From Scytalidium lignicola (Eukaryota; Ascomycota; Leotiomycetes), in assembly GCA_002812745.2 (NCBI GenBank), contig NCSJ02000038.1:124001-188000 (forward strand): a stretch of DNA of 64,000 bases. Direction: 5' to 3'. This document shows positions 46,032 to 59,551 of this stretch, one piece after another (within the stretch, counting starts at the first letter, position 1; every line of letters starts with the position of its first letter). A program made the position numbers and the translations under genes. Under the pieces are notes generated by a model. That model was not told the DNA's origin. It ran no database searches and saw only the letters and a list, made by a program, of their open reading frames with translations.

Positions 46032-48168
46032 TCAATGAAGTCTTTCATGTAGGTGTACAATGGCAACATACGCAGCACAGCACTCCTTACTCATGCCATG
46101 TAAGCACCAAGGACATTTAACCATAGCAGTAATTTGACCCGAGACTCCGAGTTCCTCATCTTTTACAGTACCATCAGGATTTGCCATACATTCATAGATC
46201 TTGGACGGCATATCATGGAAATAGTGGCAAGAGCAGCATATGACGAATACCTTTGCAATTGGTTCGTCGTTCTGGGAAGCCATAAGACTATTATGGTATT
46301 TCGGATATCGATTATTATTATTATTCAAATGTGTTGATGAAGCTGCTGCTGGAGTAATAGAACCTAGTTGTTCTCCCATAAGGTTTTGCCCCTCCTCGGG
46401 ATGCATACTCCTATTGCGGTTTGCATAAGATGATAGAGAAACAGAGCTGTTTATTTCTGTNCCCCCCCATGCTAGATTGTCTGAATACTAACCTTGCGCC
46501 GTGTCTTCTAGGTCTAGGAAGTGTTTGAATTGGCATCGTGGACGGAAATATCTGCTGCAAGAGACCCGTCGACGAGGTTGATCCATATTTTCCTCTCCGT
46601 AGCGACGGATTCATATCAATATTATTACTTGTCAGACATTTAGTCGTATCCATATTGCATACTTGATGAGTTGGAGTATCTGCTGGATATTGCAGACGGG
46701 AGTGACAAGCAACGAACTCCTTAAACTCATTATTATGGGATTCCCTATGCTGTCTAACACCAGCGTTTGGGGGATACAGAGGTAATTTACGCATGCCAAA
46801 CCCAGATAACTCGGCGTTGGTAGCTATTCGCGTAGAAGGAGATGGAAAATATTCCAGTAGAACATTGCACTCTTTAGAGGTCGCTTGAGCGCTACCAATA
46901 GTAGACATTCCGATTTGAGGTCGAGCTGAATAACCCAGTACTGACTCTAAAGAACACTGGTTTTCCAAGCTACTGTTGATATCGTCTAGAATGCCGACAT
47001 GAGCCTGGGAAATACTAACTGACCCAGGTCTTGAACATTTTGATCCTGCTCCTATTGTCACTTTGGTGTCACTTGAGTTGAGGAGGGTTGCTGAAGAATC
47101 GTCTTGTGGGGAAACAAATCCTGGGAAATATTTCTCAGATGACATGGATATGCTAGTTTGACTAGATGAACAATGTTTTTTGGATTCCGAAGCGGCCAAA
47201 TAATAGTCGTTAGGTTTGTTGATATTTAATAACGCAGATCGTCTAGATTTCTGGCTCATAGCCTCTGGATATAGTGGTTTAGATGTGTTTCTTATCCTTT
47301 CCCCTGCCTTGATAGGACTATTTCTGACCTGAGCAATATTTGTCTCCAAGGTCTTAGGTGGCACAACGGTTCCAGAGCAAGCAATATATTTACAATCGCC
47401 ATACTTTTTGTCGATCGTTGTATTTTGCTGAAGATCTTGATCCAAATATCTGGAGGATGTATCATACTTTTCCGATTTTTTCTTAGTGAATATCTCGTCA
47501 TCACTGGAGTCAAATCTCTTAATAGTGATGTCACTGGCGTGTCTATCACCTCCATTTCCCCTATGAAGACCCATATGGTATGAGTTATCGTGTTTCTGTT
47601 GCCAATACTCAGCTTCAGTGGCAAGTTTTAGCTTCAATCCACCAATAAACCCACTCTGTGAAGCGGATAGTTCAGTCGTTCTTAACATCATTTGACTGGG
47701 TTCAGTCAGTTTCGGTGTAGATTGTACTATATTGTTGATAAAGCTTCTTATGCCGCTGTCAAAGCTCCCCCCTCTTGATTTGCTATCCGTTTCTTTATGT
47801 GAAGAGGTTGAACGAGCCTTTCTTGAGGACAAAGCAGCAGCCTCCTCTAGAAATGTTGGGGTTTGTATTGTTCTTTTGTTGGATGGTTGAGGTTTGCTTA
47901 ATCTATTTGATGGTTTATGTGGCTGCCCGTAGTTTATATTCATTTTGCCCTTTTGTTGTGGCACTGATGATTCTTCCTTTCGTTTCCTAGGTGATCTTTT
48001 ATGTCTTTCCCATCCAGGAGAACGGCAGATTGAGGAAGCGTCAGATGCGTCATCCACTATTTCCGAATACGAATCATTCCTCCCTTGCGTTGAACTTTGG
48101 TAGCTGAAATCTTCCAATCCAGAGTTCGTGTTAAAATGAGGATGCAGCACAGCTGATAGCGTGGTCAT
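46032..48168 (-). CDS. Fungal protein with conserved Cys-rich (CCxC/CPWC/CC) C-terminal domain, function unknown
   Basis: Two exons (48168-46493, 46410-46032) encode 684 residues. The first 600 are disordered, Ser/Lys/Asn-rich, with basic patches such as RHKRSPRKRKEE. The C-terminal 70 residues form a compact block: VICCSCHYFHDMPSKIYECM, then VSGQITAMVKCPWCLHGM, KECCAAYVAIVHLHERLH. The CCxC, CPWC and CC clusters look like zinc ligands. I recall this block as conserved across filamentous fungi in unnamed proteins. The intron (82 bp) contains an N beside a C-run (46461), so coding is not affected, and the second exon starts with SMHPEEGQ. Its role is unknown; a scaffold tied to a zinc module is a reasonable guess. 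Confidence 0.82.
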
Positions 48169-49193
48169 GGTTGTAAAGGTAAAGGTGAAGGTGACTATTT
48201 CTGAGTTGCATTAGAAGTTAGATAGTAATTATGATATTAAAAGCACCACGAACCACTGATAGCACCAGGCACATTGTAGTTTAGATGTAGCTCAGTGAAG
48301 AATAAAGTGAGCTGTAATGTAGAAACCAAGTTCTTAAGTGCTAGCGGAAGTTTGTTGAGTAAGTCGCTTTCCCTATAATTGTCTGCATGTCATATTGGTC
48401 TGACAAACCGCACTAAGTGAATGATAAACTATATTGTGGTTATTTGGCAAATTATTTGTTTCTTTCGTCTCTATTCAAGAAATAAGTATTCGGAGACTGT
48501 AGGATGCCAGGTATCTTAACACAAAGGTTTCTGCTGCCTGCAGGGATGATGTGAGATGTGACTGTCGAATTGAAACCGGCACTGCCAATCAAGGACATCC
48601 TTATTCTCAGTTAACACTGTGATCATATGGAAGAGGACAATAGTTAGTGTGGAAAGTGCGTTACCACTCGTCATGAGTTCTGCACGATTCCGAGCGGTAT
48701 GTTGCATTTGTCCCACTCCAGAAACAAAACAAGATAGGAGCTAAAATAGGCGTTAGATTCATAGAACTACATAAAAAGATGTGCTACTATTGAAGGATAT
48801 CGTAACTGTTCTTATTGTGCTAAATTAAGAAGATTCACATAAGACTCCTGGGGGGGTTGTAATTCCGCATTTCTTAACTTATGCCACATAACATGATTAC
48901 CTATATGCTGTGCCAGGAGTGTCTAGCCAACGATTTTGAATGTTCCACATCCGGCAAAAGTTCCTGACCAGCGCTCATTCCGACCCCTGAGGTTACGAAA
49001 AGGCAATCGAGTTGTACCTTAATATGCATTTGAATAGCAGGTATCTTAAGCTCGCTAAGTTTTAGATACTTCAGCTTAGGGCTGATTTTGGATTAAATTG
49101 GTGGCCTTGAATTAGAAAGTGTGCTTACCAATCCAAGGACAAGTAGAGTTTAGTATGATGAGATAGGCGGTTTGGTCCATTCTACACTCTCTG
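48169..49193. other. 1.0-kb intergenic region
   Basis: Promoter of the Cys-rich protein gene and 3' side of the histidine kinase gene. No gene, RNA or repeat recognised. Confidence 0.5.
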
Positions 49194-52100
49194 TCACGCC
49201 AGGGGAGACGTAGTTTTCCCTGGGCCTTTTATGAGCAACTCCTCAATCTTGGGTATCAGATCTGGTATACGAAATGGTTTCGAGACGACGTCATCCTGCG
49301 CAATCACAGTTAGTGTTATTCAAAATGGAGTGCTTAATGTGCTGGTATCCTACCATGCCTGCTGATTTGGCACTCTCAATCTGTTCCAATCGTGCATTGG
49401 CTGTTGCAGCAATTATTGGTACTGTAGAACCAAAGCAAATCAGCAAGAGCGATTAAAATGAAGAGAATACACACCATGTTTGACAATCATCTTTTCAGCT
49501 TGCAGCTTGCGGATTGTTCGAGTGCACACAAGTCCATTCATAACTGGCATTTCCAGATCCATAAGTATGACTGAAAGCTCCATACCATCGTTTTCTTTGC
49601 CAGCCCAGAAAGTAGACAATCTAAGAGCATCTAGAGCTTCACCACCGTGGTTAGCAACTTTAGTGAGAAATCCAATGTTATCTAATTGCTTTTGCAGCAC
49701 ACGTTGGTTGACGAGGTTATCTTCGACAATCAGTACTCTTAGTTTGCTATAGTCAAGTACTGGATAATTAAAATTCCCCTGTATTTGCTTTGAAAAGTTC
49801 TCTATGGTATTAGACCTCTGGGAAATTTTGCCATATGAGTTTCTTCGGCTCTCAATTGGCACCGTATAATTAGGAGAATCATCCTGCACGGCATTGAGAG
49901 GTGGAGAGATCATGTTTTCTTGTGGGATATTATCAACTTCTCGTGCCTTGACGTAAAAGGCAAATGTACTTCCAACCCCTTTCTCGGACGCTACTCCGAT
50001 TTCTCCGCCTTGCATCTCTGTTAATTCCCTAGATATGAATAGTCCCAGTCCAGACCCCCCATATCGCACATGTGTGCGAGGAGATGCCTGGGAAAATCTC
50101 TGGAAAAGAACCTTCTTTTCTTCCTCGTCAAGACCAGGACCAGTATCTTGGACTTCGAAATGTAAATATATTTCGGCACCAGATCCCCATTCTGCCTCAT
50201 TAGTTGTTGGATCCATCCGCTTAGAGCGTGTAGGGAAGTAAGTTATTTTCGAATTGGTACCAGTGGGCCGCTTCCTGCTCGCTGCAACGCTAATAATTAT
50301 GGTGCGCCGGCTCTGAGTGTGGGTAAACTTTATGGCGTTTGTAGTTAAGTTGATCAAGACTTGAAGTAATCGAGATGGATCAAGTTTTACCCAGTCTATA
50401 CCAAGATCTATGAATGATTTTTCTAAACGAAGCTCAATATCAATATCGTTGGTCTCAAGTTCTGCCTGGAACATCTTCAAGGCTCTCTTGACTATCGAGA
50501 CACTATATACATAATAATGCGAGTCAGTTCTGAACGTTTATATGAAAAAAAGTACAGGTGGTACTAACGGCTGACAATCCACAGGTGTCACAAGCAGGAG
50601 TTGAGAGTCTAGCTTTGACAGGCTTAGGATATCATCGACTATCCGCTTCTGGTGTTGAGCGCAGAGAGCAATAGTTTGAGCTGCATCAATCCCGCTTTCC
50701 ACCACAGTTAAAGTATCCTCTGGTAGTTTTGACCTGACTTCAACGGCACAAAGATTGGTTAGAGATGTGACAATCTCATCAGAACATAGTAGGATGGCAG
50801 ATAATGGATTGCGCATCTCGTGACTTGTAATGTCGATGAAGTCGGTCTGTGCCCGCTTCATCTCGACAGCCTCTTCAGACCGTCTCTTTTGGAAGTCTTC
50901 CGCCCACTTTTGGTGAGAAATATTTGTGATGCTTCCAAAAATTCCTTTCAACCTACCATTCACATCTTTCTCCGGATAAGCATTCATTAGAACCCATCTG
51001 TCACCAGAACTGCCATTGTGGTCTTCCCAGGGTACTTTGTATCGAAATTCATGAGAGATTGGAACTTTGTTCATAAACAGGTTGTTCCATACCGCAAAAA
51101 CGGCGTCATGATCCTCATCCTTAATGCTTTGCATCCAATTGCTAATGCTACCTTCGGTTTGAGGATGCCTTGAGATCTCCCACCAAGTACCTGTCTAGTG
51201 TTAGCATAGGCTTGATGTCTCAATATGTCTTATAATAGTCTATGAAACTGCAAGTTTCTCCTATACGATGATTGTTTGAGATAAAGGAATAAAGCTCTGC
51301 TTACTGTTCGAATACGTTATCTCACCGGCCGAATTAGCGATAAACATGCCAACAGGTGCGAATTCTGCCATTCTACTGAACTTCATCTCGCTCTCTAATT
51401 TCTCTTGAGTCCGTAGATCAAGTTGCTTTGACAGTTCTTGGCGGTCGAGGGCTGCTAATTGAGCAGCACGCTGACTTCTGCGTATTTCTTCTTCGAAGAG
51501 AACCACTGATGCCATAGAGGTAGCAATTTGCCGACTAAGTAACTGAATAAAGAGACTGTAATCATCGTCGTAAGGTCTCCGAGGATTAACCCCAATCACA
51601 AGAAAGCCGAGAATAGCTTCACCTGTTGTAGGATGGATGGGACAGACTACGCTGGCTCGACAAGGGTCTCCAAATCCACGCCATTGAAGCCCTTCAATGA
51701 GATGAAATGACAGAGTACCATCTTCGGTGGTTAATAACACTGGCCTACCAGTTTTCATGGATTCCCGCAGGTGAGGAGCAAACCCATCGTCGTTGGTTTT
51801 CAAATCTAAAGGGCTCACAGCTACTTGATGTCCCCCTGGAACACCGAGAGTACCCTCGAGAACGCATCTAGATGATTGCTTAAAGGTTCCGGAATTCGTG
51901 GAGCTCAAGTTACTATTACAATCCTCACTTATGGAATATAATAAGGCAAACGGTATGTCGTATTCGTTGTAAGCCAAGCCTTCAATTACAAGGCCCCAAA
52001 ACCCCTTAAGATCTCTAGCCATCGCAGTTCGCTCTCCTATCTCACGTAAAGTCAACATTCGTCGCTCGGCAATCTTTTTCCTGGTCTTTTCAAATGCAGG

Positions 52101-54026
52101 ATTATACAAGCCAACCACTGTCCCATCTTTCCCTATTAGTGGAATAACGGACCATGAGAAGTACGCCTCCTCGAGATATCCATGTCTCTTAATGAAAAGT
52201 TGGTCATCGTCCTTCATAGTTGCCTGGCCGAATTGCTTTGCCTGTATAAAGGGGTCTTCACTAGAGTTCCATAACTCGGCCCACGCCTGCGTAAAGGGAC
52301 GACCCTGCTTAGAGTTAGCCACTCATAAGTGAGGAACCAAGGCGTATTGGACTTGAATGCAAGAGCACGATATGACTAGATGGTTTAATTTTACGTGCGC
52401 AGCACAAATTATTCAGTCAGCACTTACCATTAAGTTAGGATGTTTTTGGCCTGCAATGAGAATATAAGCTTCATTGTATATAACCGTGAATTCATCCCCC
52501 CAGTATATTGCCGCCGGATGGAGACTCCGCATTATAAGATTAAATACTGCGCGTAAATCGTAATTCCAACCCGTAATTGGCCCAAGAGGAGTGGCACCCC
52601 AGTCAATACTTTGAGCGAACTGAACATGTCTCGAGATTCCTCCCACAGGAAGTCGAGTCCAGTCAAGGATAGAGGCCTCGGGCAAACGCGTAGGGGAAGA
52701 GCCACCGATATGATCATTTATATTTATGCTAGCTGGGCTTGATAACGTAAGTTGATTTTCGTTTTGATTGGGATTAGCTATAATAGTTATATCGCTGAAG
52801 TAGTCCGGCGGTTCAAGAGGCTCAAAAGTCTTTCTAGTTGATGAGTTTGATACACCAGTAGCAGATCGAATACGTTCAGGTAAGGCTGAAGAAACACTCT
52901 GCACTTCGGCCGAGGACAAAGGGCCAAAGCTAGTTGTTAGCCCAAAACCAGCACTACTAATTATTCGGATCCTTTTACGCAAGGTAGAGCACCTCCACGT
53001 CATCCCTGCATAAGAAAATGATGGTAAAGATACATCTAATGCCTCTTGGTTTTTCACGAAGCTCAATGCCCAGGCCTTAAATTCCGGGAAGTCGTTTGTG
53101 ACAGCGATCCCAGGGGAGTCTAGACCCGCTATGCCTCTCACCAGTTCCAGGAGTGTCTCCTGGGATTGCAGGGATGCATTTGCGAAGACAAGTTGAAGCT
53201 GACTCCCTGGGCTATGATTAATCGGATTGGAGACATCTATGATAAATGTCGGCCTTTCATCTTGATCTAAGAACTCCAGGACCCCGATACCAGCTAGAAT
53301 CTGCATGCAGGATTGAGTAGCTTTAGAACTAGGACTTGCGGATAACTCCTGCTGATAGATGAAATCCAGATTCTCGTGAATGGAAGGGGACTGCAATAGA
53401 CTGCTGATATTCTTCTCAGCCTTTGAGGTGCCAGGGTCTTCTGCACCGCGAGTTGCATTAGAATATTTCATCACAGAGATCATTATATTTGGGTTTCGAG
53501 GTTGATCTGACTGGTTCGTATTTCCGCCCTGAAGAGCCGATGGGAAAATTGTTTCATTTGAGATGTTTGAGAAGTTTCCCGTAGGTGCTTCACCAAAAGG
53601 CTCTTTTCGATTCTCCGTATTTGGCCGTGACCTCTTTGATGGGGGTTCAGTACTTGGACTGACTTCGTTAGTCACATAATTCTCGTTGTACTGCTGCCGT
53701 TTAGGAGCGTTCAATGGATGCTGAGAAGACACTATATGGGAAGCTTTCGTTTTCGAAAGAAGGGGCACGGGACATCCATCTATCGAACCCCCTTGGGTAA
53801 ATATAACTGAAGAATCGTCTTTAATCACAGGTCGTCCGTCTCGAATAAAAGATTCTTGGCTTCCCTGATTCGTCTTCCCATGCACGCTCCTTTGGAGAGT
53901 ATTGGGAGACTCGGAGATGTATCTAAGGGATGAAGTAACAACGCTACTCAATGAGAGATCTTGATGTGGCTGTCCGTGGAGCAATTCATTCTGGGAGTCG
54001 GCCGTGGACTTCGATATTGATTTCAT
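49194..54026 (-). CDS. Hybrid histidine kinase (PAS, GAF-like, HisKA, HATPase, REC)
   Basis: Six exons (54026-52428, 52304-51305, 51190-50569, 50502-49475, 49421-49354, 49295-49194) encode 1472 residues. The first 470 are Ser-rich, then come a PAS-like unit (TPLGPITGWNYDLRAVFNLI, IYWGDEFTVIYNEAY), a GAF-like part near 640-800 and a second PAS (FAPVGMFIANSAGEITYSNS). The phospho-accepting His is about H990 in SHEMRNPLSAIL. The ATPase has N-box INLTTNAIKFT, G1 DTGPGLDEEE and GGSGLGLFIS. The receiver has LRVLIVEDN, D1389 in ILMDLEMPVMNG and the Lys of SKPF. No membrane helix is visible, so it is probably a cytosolic sensor passing phosphate to the single Ypd1-type transfer protein. The signal is unknown. 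Confidence 0.94.
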
Positions 54027-55167
54027 TAAGTCTGACAGACACCCCTCCCAGCTCTCTCACCTTGCCGTGAGAGATAAAGTTCCAATAAAGGAAAAGAGAA
54101 GAAACTTTGAATATTGCTTTCCTAATGCCACGGATTTTTGAGCCGAATCGATGCTAAATTTAAACCCGGTAACAATATCTACACCTCAACATCCTAAGTC
54201 TCGAAGAAGACATAAATCGATCGCCGTGGCCGTTTAGTCTTGGCTGGAGCAGCACTGAGGATTAAGGATTAATTGTCGTAAGACACTTCTGAGCTATTCC
54301 CCGTCGAAGACGGGGGAAGTAAGTAGCGGGGAGGTAATTTACACTAAGGACCTCTACTTAGACCCCCTATTAAGCCTTTCACAGAAAGACGTACTGCGGT
54401 AGTTGTCGGCACTTGAGGCTAGCAACTGCAAAGCATAGGGCTTGGGCCTGTTCACTTGTCATTGTTCGTTTCCTGTCTGCAAACGCAATGTGAGGATGCT
54501 GTATGATCACGTGATCGACACCGCAATGATGGGGGGTTAAACTTGAATTGCGATGGCCTGGCCAATGACAGAGGACAACATGACGATTGGCGCTGTCAAG
54601 CATTGTTGCCGACTGATGACAAACTTAGAGGTTCAGGGGAACTAATAATTTAGTTTCGATGGAAAAGCGCCTCAATCGAAAGAAGGCGGTTCGCAGAGGG
54701 TGGGAAGATGCACGACAATCACCAACTTTAGCGCATCACCTTGCAATATTTGAAATATGCAAGGGAGCTTCCATTAATGAGACATTAAAAATCAGGTGAA
54801 GAATATCGGGATCGGGAATGTAGCAAGAACTATTGGACATGCGACGAATAGCTGGAAGTCTGCAAGCGCCGTGTTGATTGGTTCATCACTTGCAGGTTGG
54901 CGGTTATGGGCGGCATCTGTTTGGTGGCTCTCACTCTCTCATGCTGGATGTCAGCACTGGGAGGGGAACGCTCTCTTTATTAGACCGCAATCCCCATCCA
55001 AGATGTAAGACTGATCTCTTCAAGTCCAAATGTCAAGACGACACTCAATGCGACAGCAGTGCCGTCGTTAGAGCCCTTCCAATAATTTACGTCGCTACAG
55101 ATACTTTTGTCGGCTTCTGGGAAAGCGACGAGCTAGCGCACCGATCGACTGAGCGTAAGCCAGCGCA
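54027..55167. other. 1.1-kb divergent promoter region
   Basis: It lies between the kinase gene (-) and a membrane protein gene (+). It contains the perfect palindrome GATCACGTGATC at 54505-54516, whose core CACGTG is a bHLH site. No gene recognised; frames at 54796-55225 look random. Confidence 0.5.
54505..54516. promoter_or_regulatory. E-box palindrome GATCACGTGATC
   Basis: Perfect 12-bp palindrome with a CACGTG core about 480 bp upstream of the kinase start. bHLH factors of the Cbf1/Ino2 type bind such sites. Function is not shown. Confidence 0.4.
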
Positions 55168-56084
55168 ATGTTCGGCATATACCTATCAAAGCGGTGGAAA
55201 TGGCCCAAGGTACTCATTGCCTTGATGTTGATTGAGCTGGCAGGGACAGTCGCTGGACTGGCGCTGTTTGGCATCGCAAGTCCGAACCTGTACCGCACGA
55301 AGCTCTGGCAGGTCGGCTCAGACTATGGATTCAACTCCAGTCCGAATCAGGCCCTATATGCATATGCGAACTATCAACCAGCTCCAAAAACCGCCTTTGT
55401 CTGGTCAAGCACGTGAGTAACAATACTCTCCATACCGTATTATAATCAATTGCTTTTTATCGAGTACTGATGTGATATGCTGGCAGTCTCACTCAATTCA
55501 ATTTGGCCATTTCTGTTCTGTCAATGTTCGTGCTCCTTGTCAAGGCCACCATGTTCATACTTCATGTCTGGTATCCCCTTTTAGGCACGGCCACGAATCT
55601 AGCCATCACCGTGTTATGGGCAGTGAGCGTTTACGGCCAGGCTGGACCTGACCATTCAGACCCGCAACATCCTAGCAATGTAGCATGGTACATCAGCAAG
55701 AGCTGTAGTTATGCCAAAGCAGACGGCTGGGAACACTATTGCCTGCAGGCAAAGGGAGCATTTGCAACCACAGTAATAATGATGTAAGTCTCTGTCTCGG
55801 ACGAGCTCTTTAACTATGTCGGAATTGATGAAATTCACAGGGCTATATTCTTTTTCAATATGCTTCTCGGGGTCTGGTCACTCATCCCATCAGCTGCCGA
55901 GCGCGCTGCAAATAAACTTGGAACAGATGAAATGCAAATGGATACCTCACCTGTCTCGGAGAATAATAAGGAATGGGAAATGACAGCCCCTTTACCAAGT
56001 GCCAAACAACCGTACACACCGAGGACATTGGCGTTTCACACTCTTGACCGACAGTTACCATTACGATCGCAAGGAGGAAGGTGA
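55168..56084 (+). CDS. Four-helix integral membrane protein of a conserved fungal family
   Basis: Three exons (55168-55412, 55487-55783, 55841-56084) encode 261 residues. Four membrane segments can be read: VLIALMLIELAGTVAGLALF, LAISVLSMFVLLVKATMFIL, then LGTATNLAITVLWAVSVYG, and AIFFFNMLLGVWSLIP. Between the first two lies IASPNLYRTKLWQVGSDYGF with FNSSPNQALYAYANYQPA, a typical block of this fungal family. The C-terminal tail is cytosolic and charged. Its start FGIYLSKRWKWPKV with basic residues is also usual. The function of the family is unknown to me. Introns are 74 and 57 bp, and the reading frame is intact. Confidence 0.85.
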
Positions 56085-58359
56085 GCAAAGTGGGAGTGAT
56101 ATAGTATATANTTTTTTTACTTCCTATGTCGGGGATATTTAGCGATACACATCGCCTGGTTGGGAATAACGCAATTGATATGGACGGTAGTTTTTTTTGG
56201 GGGGGGCTTTTTGGGATTATAGGTTATGGGAATTCCTTTTGGGGGAATATTTGAGGGCAACTTTGTACAGCTTAATTCCTGATGGATTATATAACTGAAG
56301 TCGTCGATCAGTCTTGCAATATAAGACTACTTCTTTGGAGAGGACAGTTTGCTACTATTCTAGTAGGTGTGTTAGAGGGAATGTGAAATTCTTAAACCAT
56401 AGCAAACTTGGGATGATGAGGAAGCCGGGAGTTATACATTTTGCTCTGATAAGTAAAGAATAATTTTAAGAAAGAAGACACGGTTGAATATAGGAAATAT
56501 ATATGCTGAAACCTTCATTAATAAAAGAGATACGATATTACGAGAAATACAACTGCTAAGTGGATAGGTCTGCCCTTATGGGGAGCTTGATTATGCTAAG
56601 GCATGGAAATATATTTTGATTCCTGCATAGGTGGTCTGATTCTAATCATTTTTAATTAAAGGAGTATAATTCATTTATTCAGGTCAAAGTCATAATTAGT
56701 TGAAACGAAGAAAAGGGGAGAAGACCATGGTTGCGCTAAAGACATTTGATTCCATCAATGCATGCAACGCTTTACTTCAAAAGAAAAATTCCAGGAGTCT
56801 AGATTCCATCCTCGCAGACGTGTGCTTTCAGAAATCAAATCAAATTATCTTTTTGGATAGATCTCTCTTAGATCTTGCACTGGAGTCCGTCTTTGCTTTG
56901 ATATTTGTGTGTAAGTTGACCCGGCTCCATCTATATGTTATGCACAATTGCTGCACACTTTTTGTAGGATTGAGAAGATTGTGCTCCTCAAAATCTCACG
57001 GAGTACGAGGGGGAATTATCTTCACTCCAGCCAGCCTTGCTGAATAGGCCATTGCGATCATCCCTGTCGGCTCGGGGTGAGCGTACGTTGGATATCATAA
57101 AATCTCATATGCGTAACTTTCAACGGGCATTGAGAAGAGAAAGCTGATTTGTTTAACCAGTGCTGGAATATATAGCATGAGTTCTTTGTTTCAGAAGTCT
57201 AGTGCTAAAGCCGAGATCTGATCCATCCCTATAATGTCTCATGCTGTTGCCGTAAAAACCAGCGTCGGTTCTTTTCCTGAACCCCGAGATGGGATCCACA
57301 TGGAGACCTGTGGGGAAGTTAGGAGGTACAAGGAGTTCTTTTACTAGAGCGGTTTCTCTGTTCTGATGTGCATATCATTTTGAAAGAAAATGTCCTCTGT
57401 GAAGATTTAAGCTAAAGTAGACCAAGCAAATATAGATAGGAAGTTTAAAATGCGTTGAAATAAATTAGAACAACATGACAACATAGGAAAGAAGTCAATA
57501 GTCAATACCCGGGCTATTGTTTGTTCGAGTGTTTCTTTTACGCGCAGTCAGAAGCTCTTGACCTAAAAAGTCCAGGAACTTCGGCAGTATTAATCCCTTA
57601 ATTTTCCGATGGAAAAGGGCAATAGCAGCACTACAGAATAAGACACGTCCTATTGAAGAATATTAATCAGATAAGGTCAAGCTACCTATCTCCTGAAACA
57701 ACTATGGAGGAATATGACGGTCAAGACTGAAACTTCGGTAGGACAACTAGAAGTAGCATAGTTATAGGGTATATAGTATGACGAAGTAATTATTCAGGGT
57801 CCTGACAATAATAAAGCCATCCCACTTGCTGAGTTCAGACAACGACGGAAGTCATGCTTCTGTGTTTCGTGATAGCTGAAAAAGTCGGATTCTTAGTGGT
57901 ATCTTGGCTGGAACAGATAGCTTCTAATGTTTCTTTGGAGAGACGGAGACAACAACTCGGTTCAACCCTCGAGAGCAACAACGAGGGGCACATTCTAGGA
58001 GCATGAACATGCTGACACTAATTGCGAATGCTCGTTTGGCATTTTGCCCATCAGTTTCCTGTCTCTTTACCCGTGAAAAGGGGGTTTGTGGTAACATAAC
58101 AAAATGGTTGAAGGGTCGAAGGTCGATTTCATTAATTAGCGGCTAAATAAAAGCTGGCGGGTAACTTATCTAACATGAGATACAGCAGCTGCTATGGTGA
58201 TAGGCGTAGCAATAAAAGGTGCACTTGATCAGCGTACACATCCTTGACGCAAGTTAATGTACAGAATCATCTTGGTAATCAGCCAGACACACACAGATTT
58301 CTTGTTTTTGGTATCAAAGGGAGTGTGCCCTACTCCGTACTCACACCGTACTACAGTGC

Positions 58360-58371
58360 TACAGTACTGTA
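58360..58371. repeat. Palindrome TACAGTACTGTA, copy 2
   Basis: Exact copy of the palindrome at 26391. A TACTCCGTAC word lies about 25 bp upstream. Confidence 0.8.
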
Positions 58372-59535
58372 TCTATCGGCATTAATGTATACACCACAAA
58401 TAATAGATTAGAGTGACTTGAGCAAAGATGAATACAGAGGTGCCGTTCTCTTCAGGGCAGCGAGGATTGAGATTTCTGGTTGTGGATGAGAGCAATATCG
58501 CCTACTTAACTTCACCGCCGCAAAAAAACCCCTCCATCAAACATGTGTGAAGGACGAAAGTAGCAGCCATCTACGTCGTAGGGTGTCAAGAAAAGGTGGG
58601 TGGGGTGGCATTCAAATGAACCGTGCATGTTGAAGGTTGGTTGATGCAGCATTTGCTTGGCGCGCGAGGTGCAGCTGTCTGTACAGAGCAGGTTGTCTCT
58701 GAGCATAATACCGAAAATTTTACAGTATTTTCCTAGCCCACAAAATTGGACAGATTGGCTTACAGTAATTGGACGGTCCCTGATATAACTTATGCTGTCG
58801 GTCCTACCGGCTGCCACATTTCTCAGGCAGAGCGGGGGCCTAGTTACATAATGAGACGTGTGAGGTCCCTTATCCGATGCTATTCTCTCACAACATCCTT
58901 GGAACATGGAGCATCGAGCCTGGTGATTCCACTCAAATCTTTTTTTTTTGTTTTTGCCCGGGTTGAAATTTTCGTTGAATTCTGCAGGCCCCATGTGATG
59001 AGAGGGCCAGACCCGGGGGGCGCGGCCAAGCAGCACAATGGTAAGGGTTTGCGATGATGGAGGCAAGAATCCGGGAAACAGATCACGTAATTCGCTAACC
59101 GTGGAACCTAAAAAGAGCCTGTCAAACGGGGTGCATACGTAGGCATGGAAGGCCAGAGGTATCACAATCTGAATCTGACAATGGACCAACTGCTGACAAT
59201 TTCTATTACAGTAATTGTACGGAAAATTTCTATGATGCTCTTGCTATCGGAGTTCCACTTGGTATTTTGCCCGCCACTTGTGGTCTAGAGCCATTGAAAT
59301 GGCATGCATCGGAGATTCCCATAAATAACCCACACGACGGGGCGTACAGAATAAACAATCCGGTGCTGGGCTTGGGGCGGAAAACCTAGGTATGGGGCTA
59401 TGGACTGATGACAGGATACGTACGGAGTACTGTACGGTAGGGGAGAACGATTTTGAGAGAACGAGGACTGGAGCTCTACTTGAAGTAGATTAGGGGAATC
59501 TCTAAGGCACTTGGGCTGACTGTCCTAGTGCACCG

Positions 59536-59551
59536 TACCGTAATTACGGTA
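59536..59551. repeat. 16-bp palindrome TACCGTAATTACGGTA
   Basis: Perfect self-complementary sequence within the gene desert, set in a stretch with several other ACGGTA/GTAC words. Confidence 0.8.

Noticed and set aside
58512..59189. 225-codon minus-strand frame
   Set aside because: No family motif, no codon bias and no promoter context; possible by chance.
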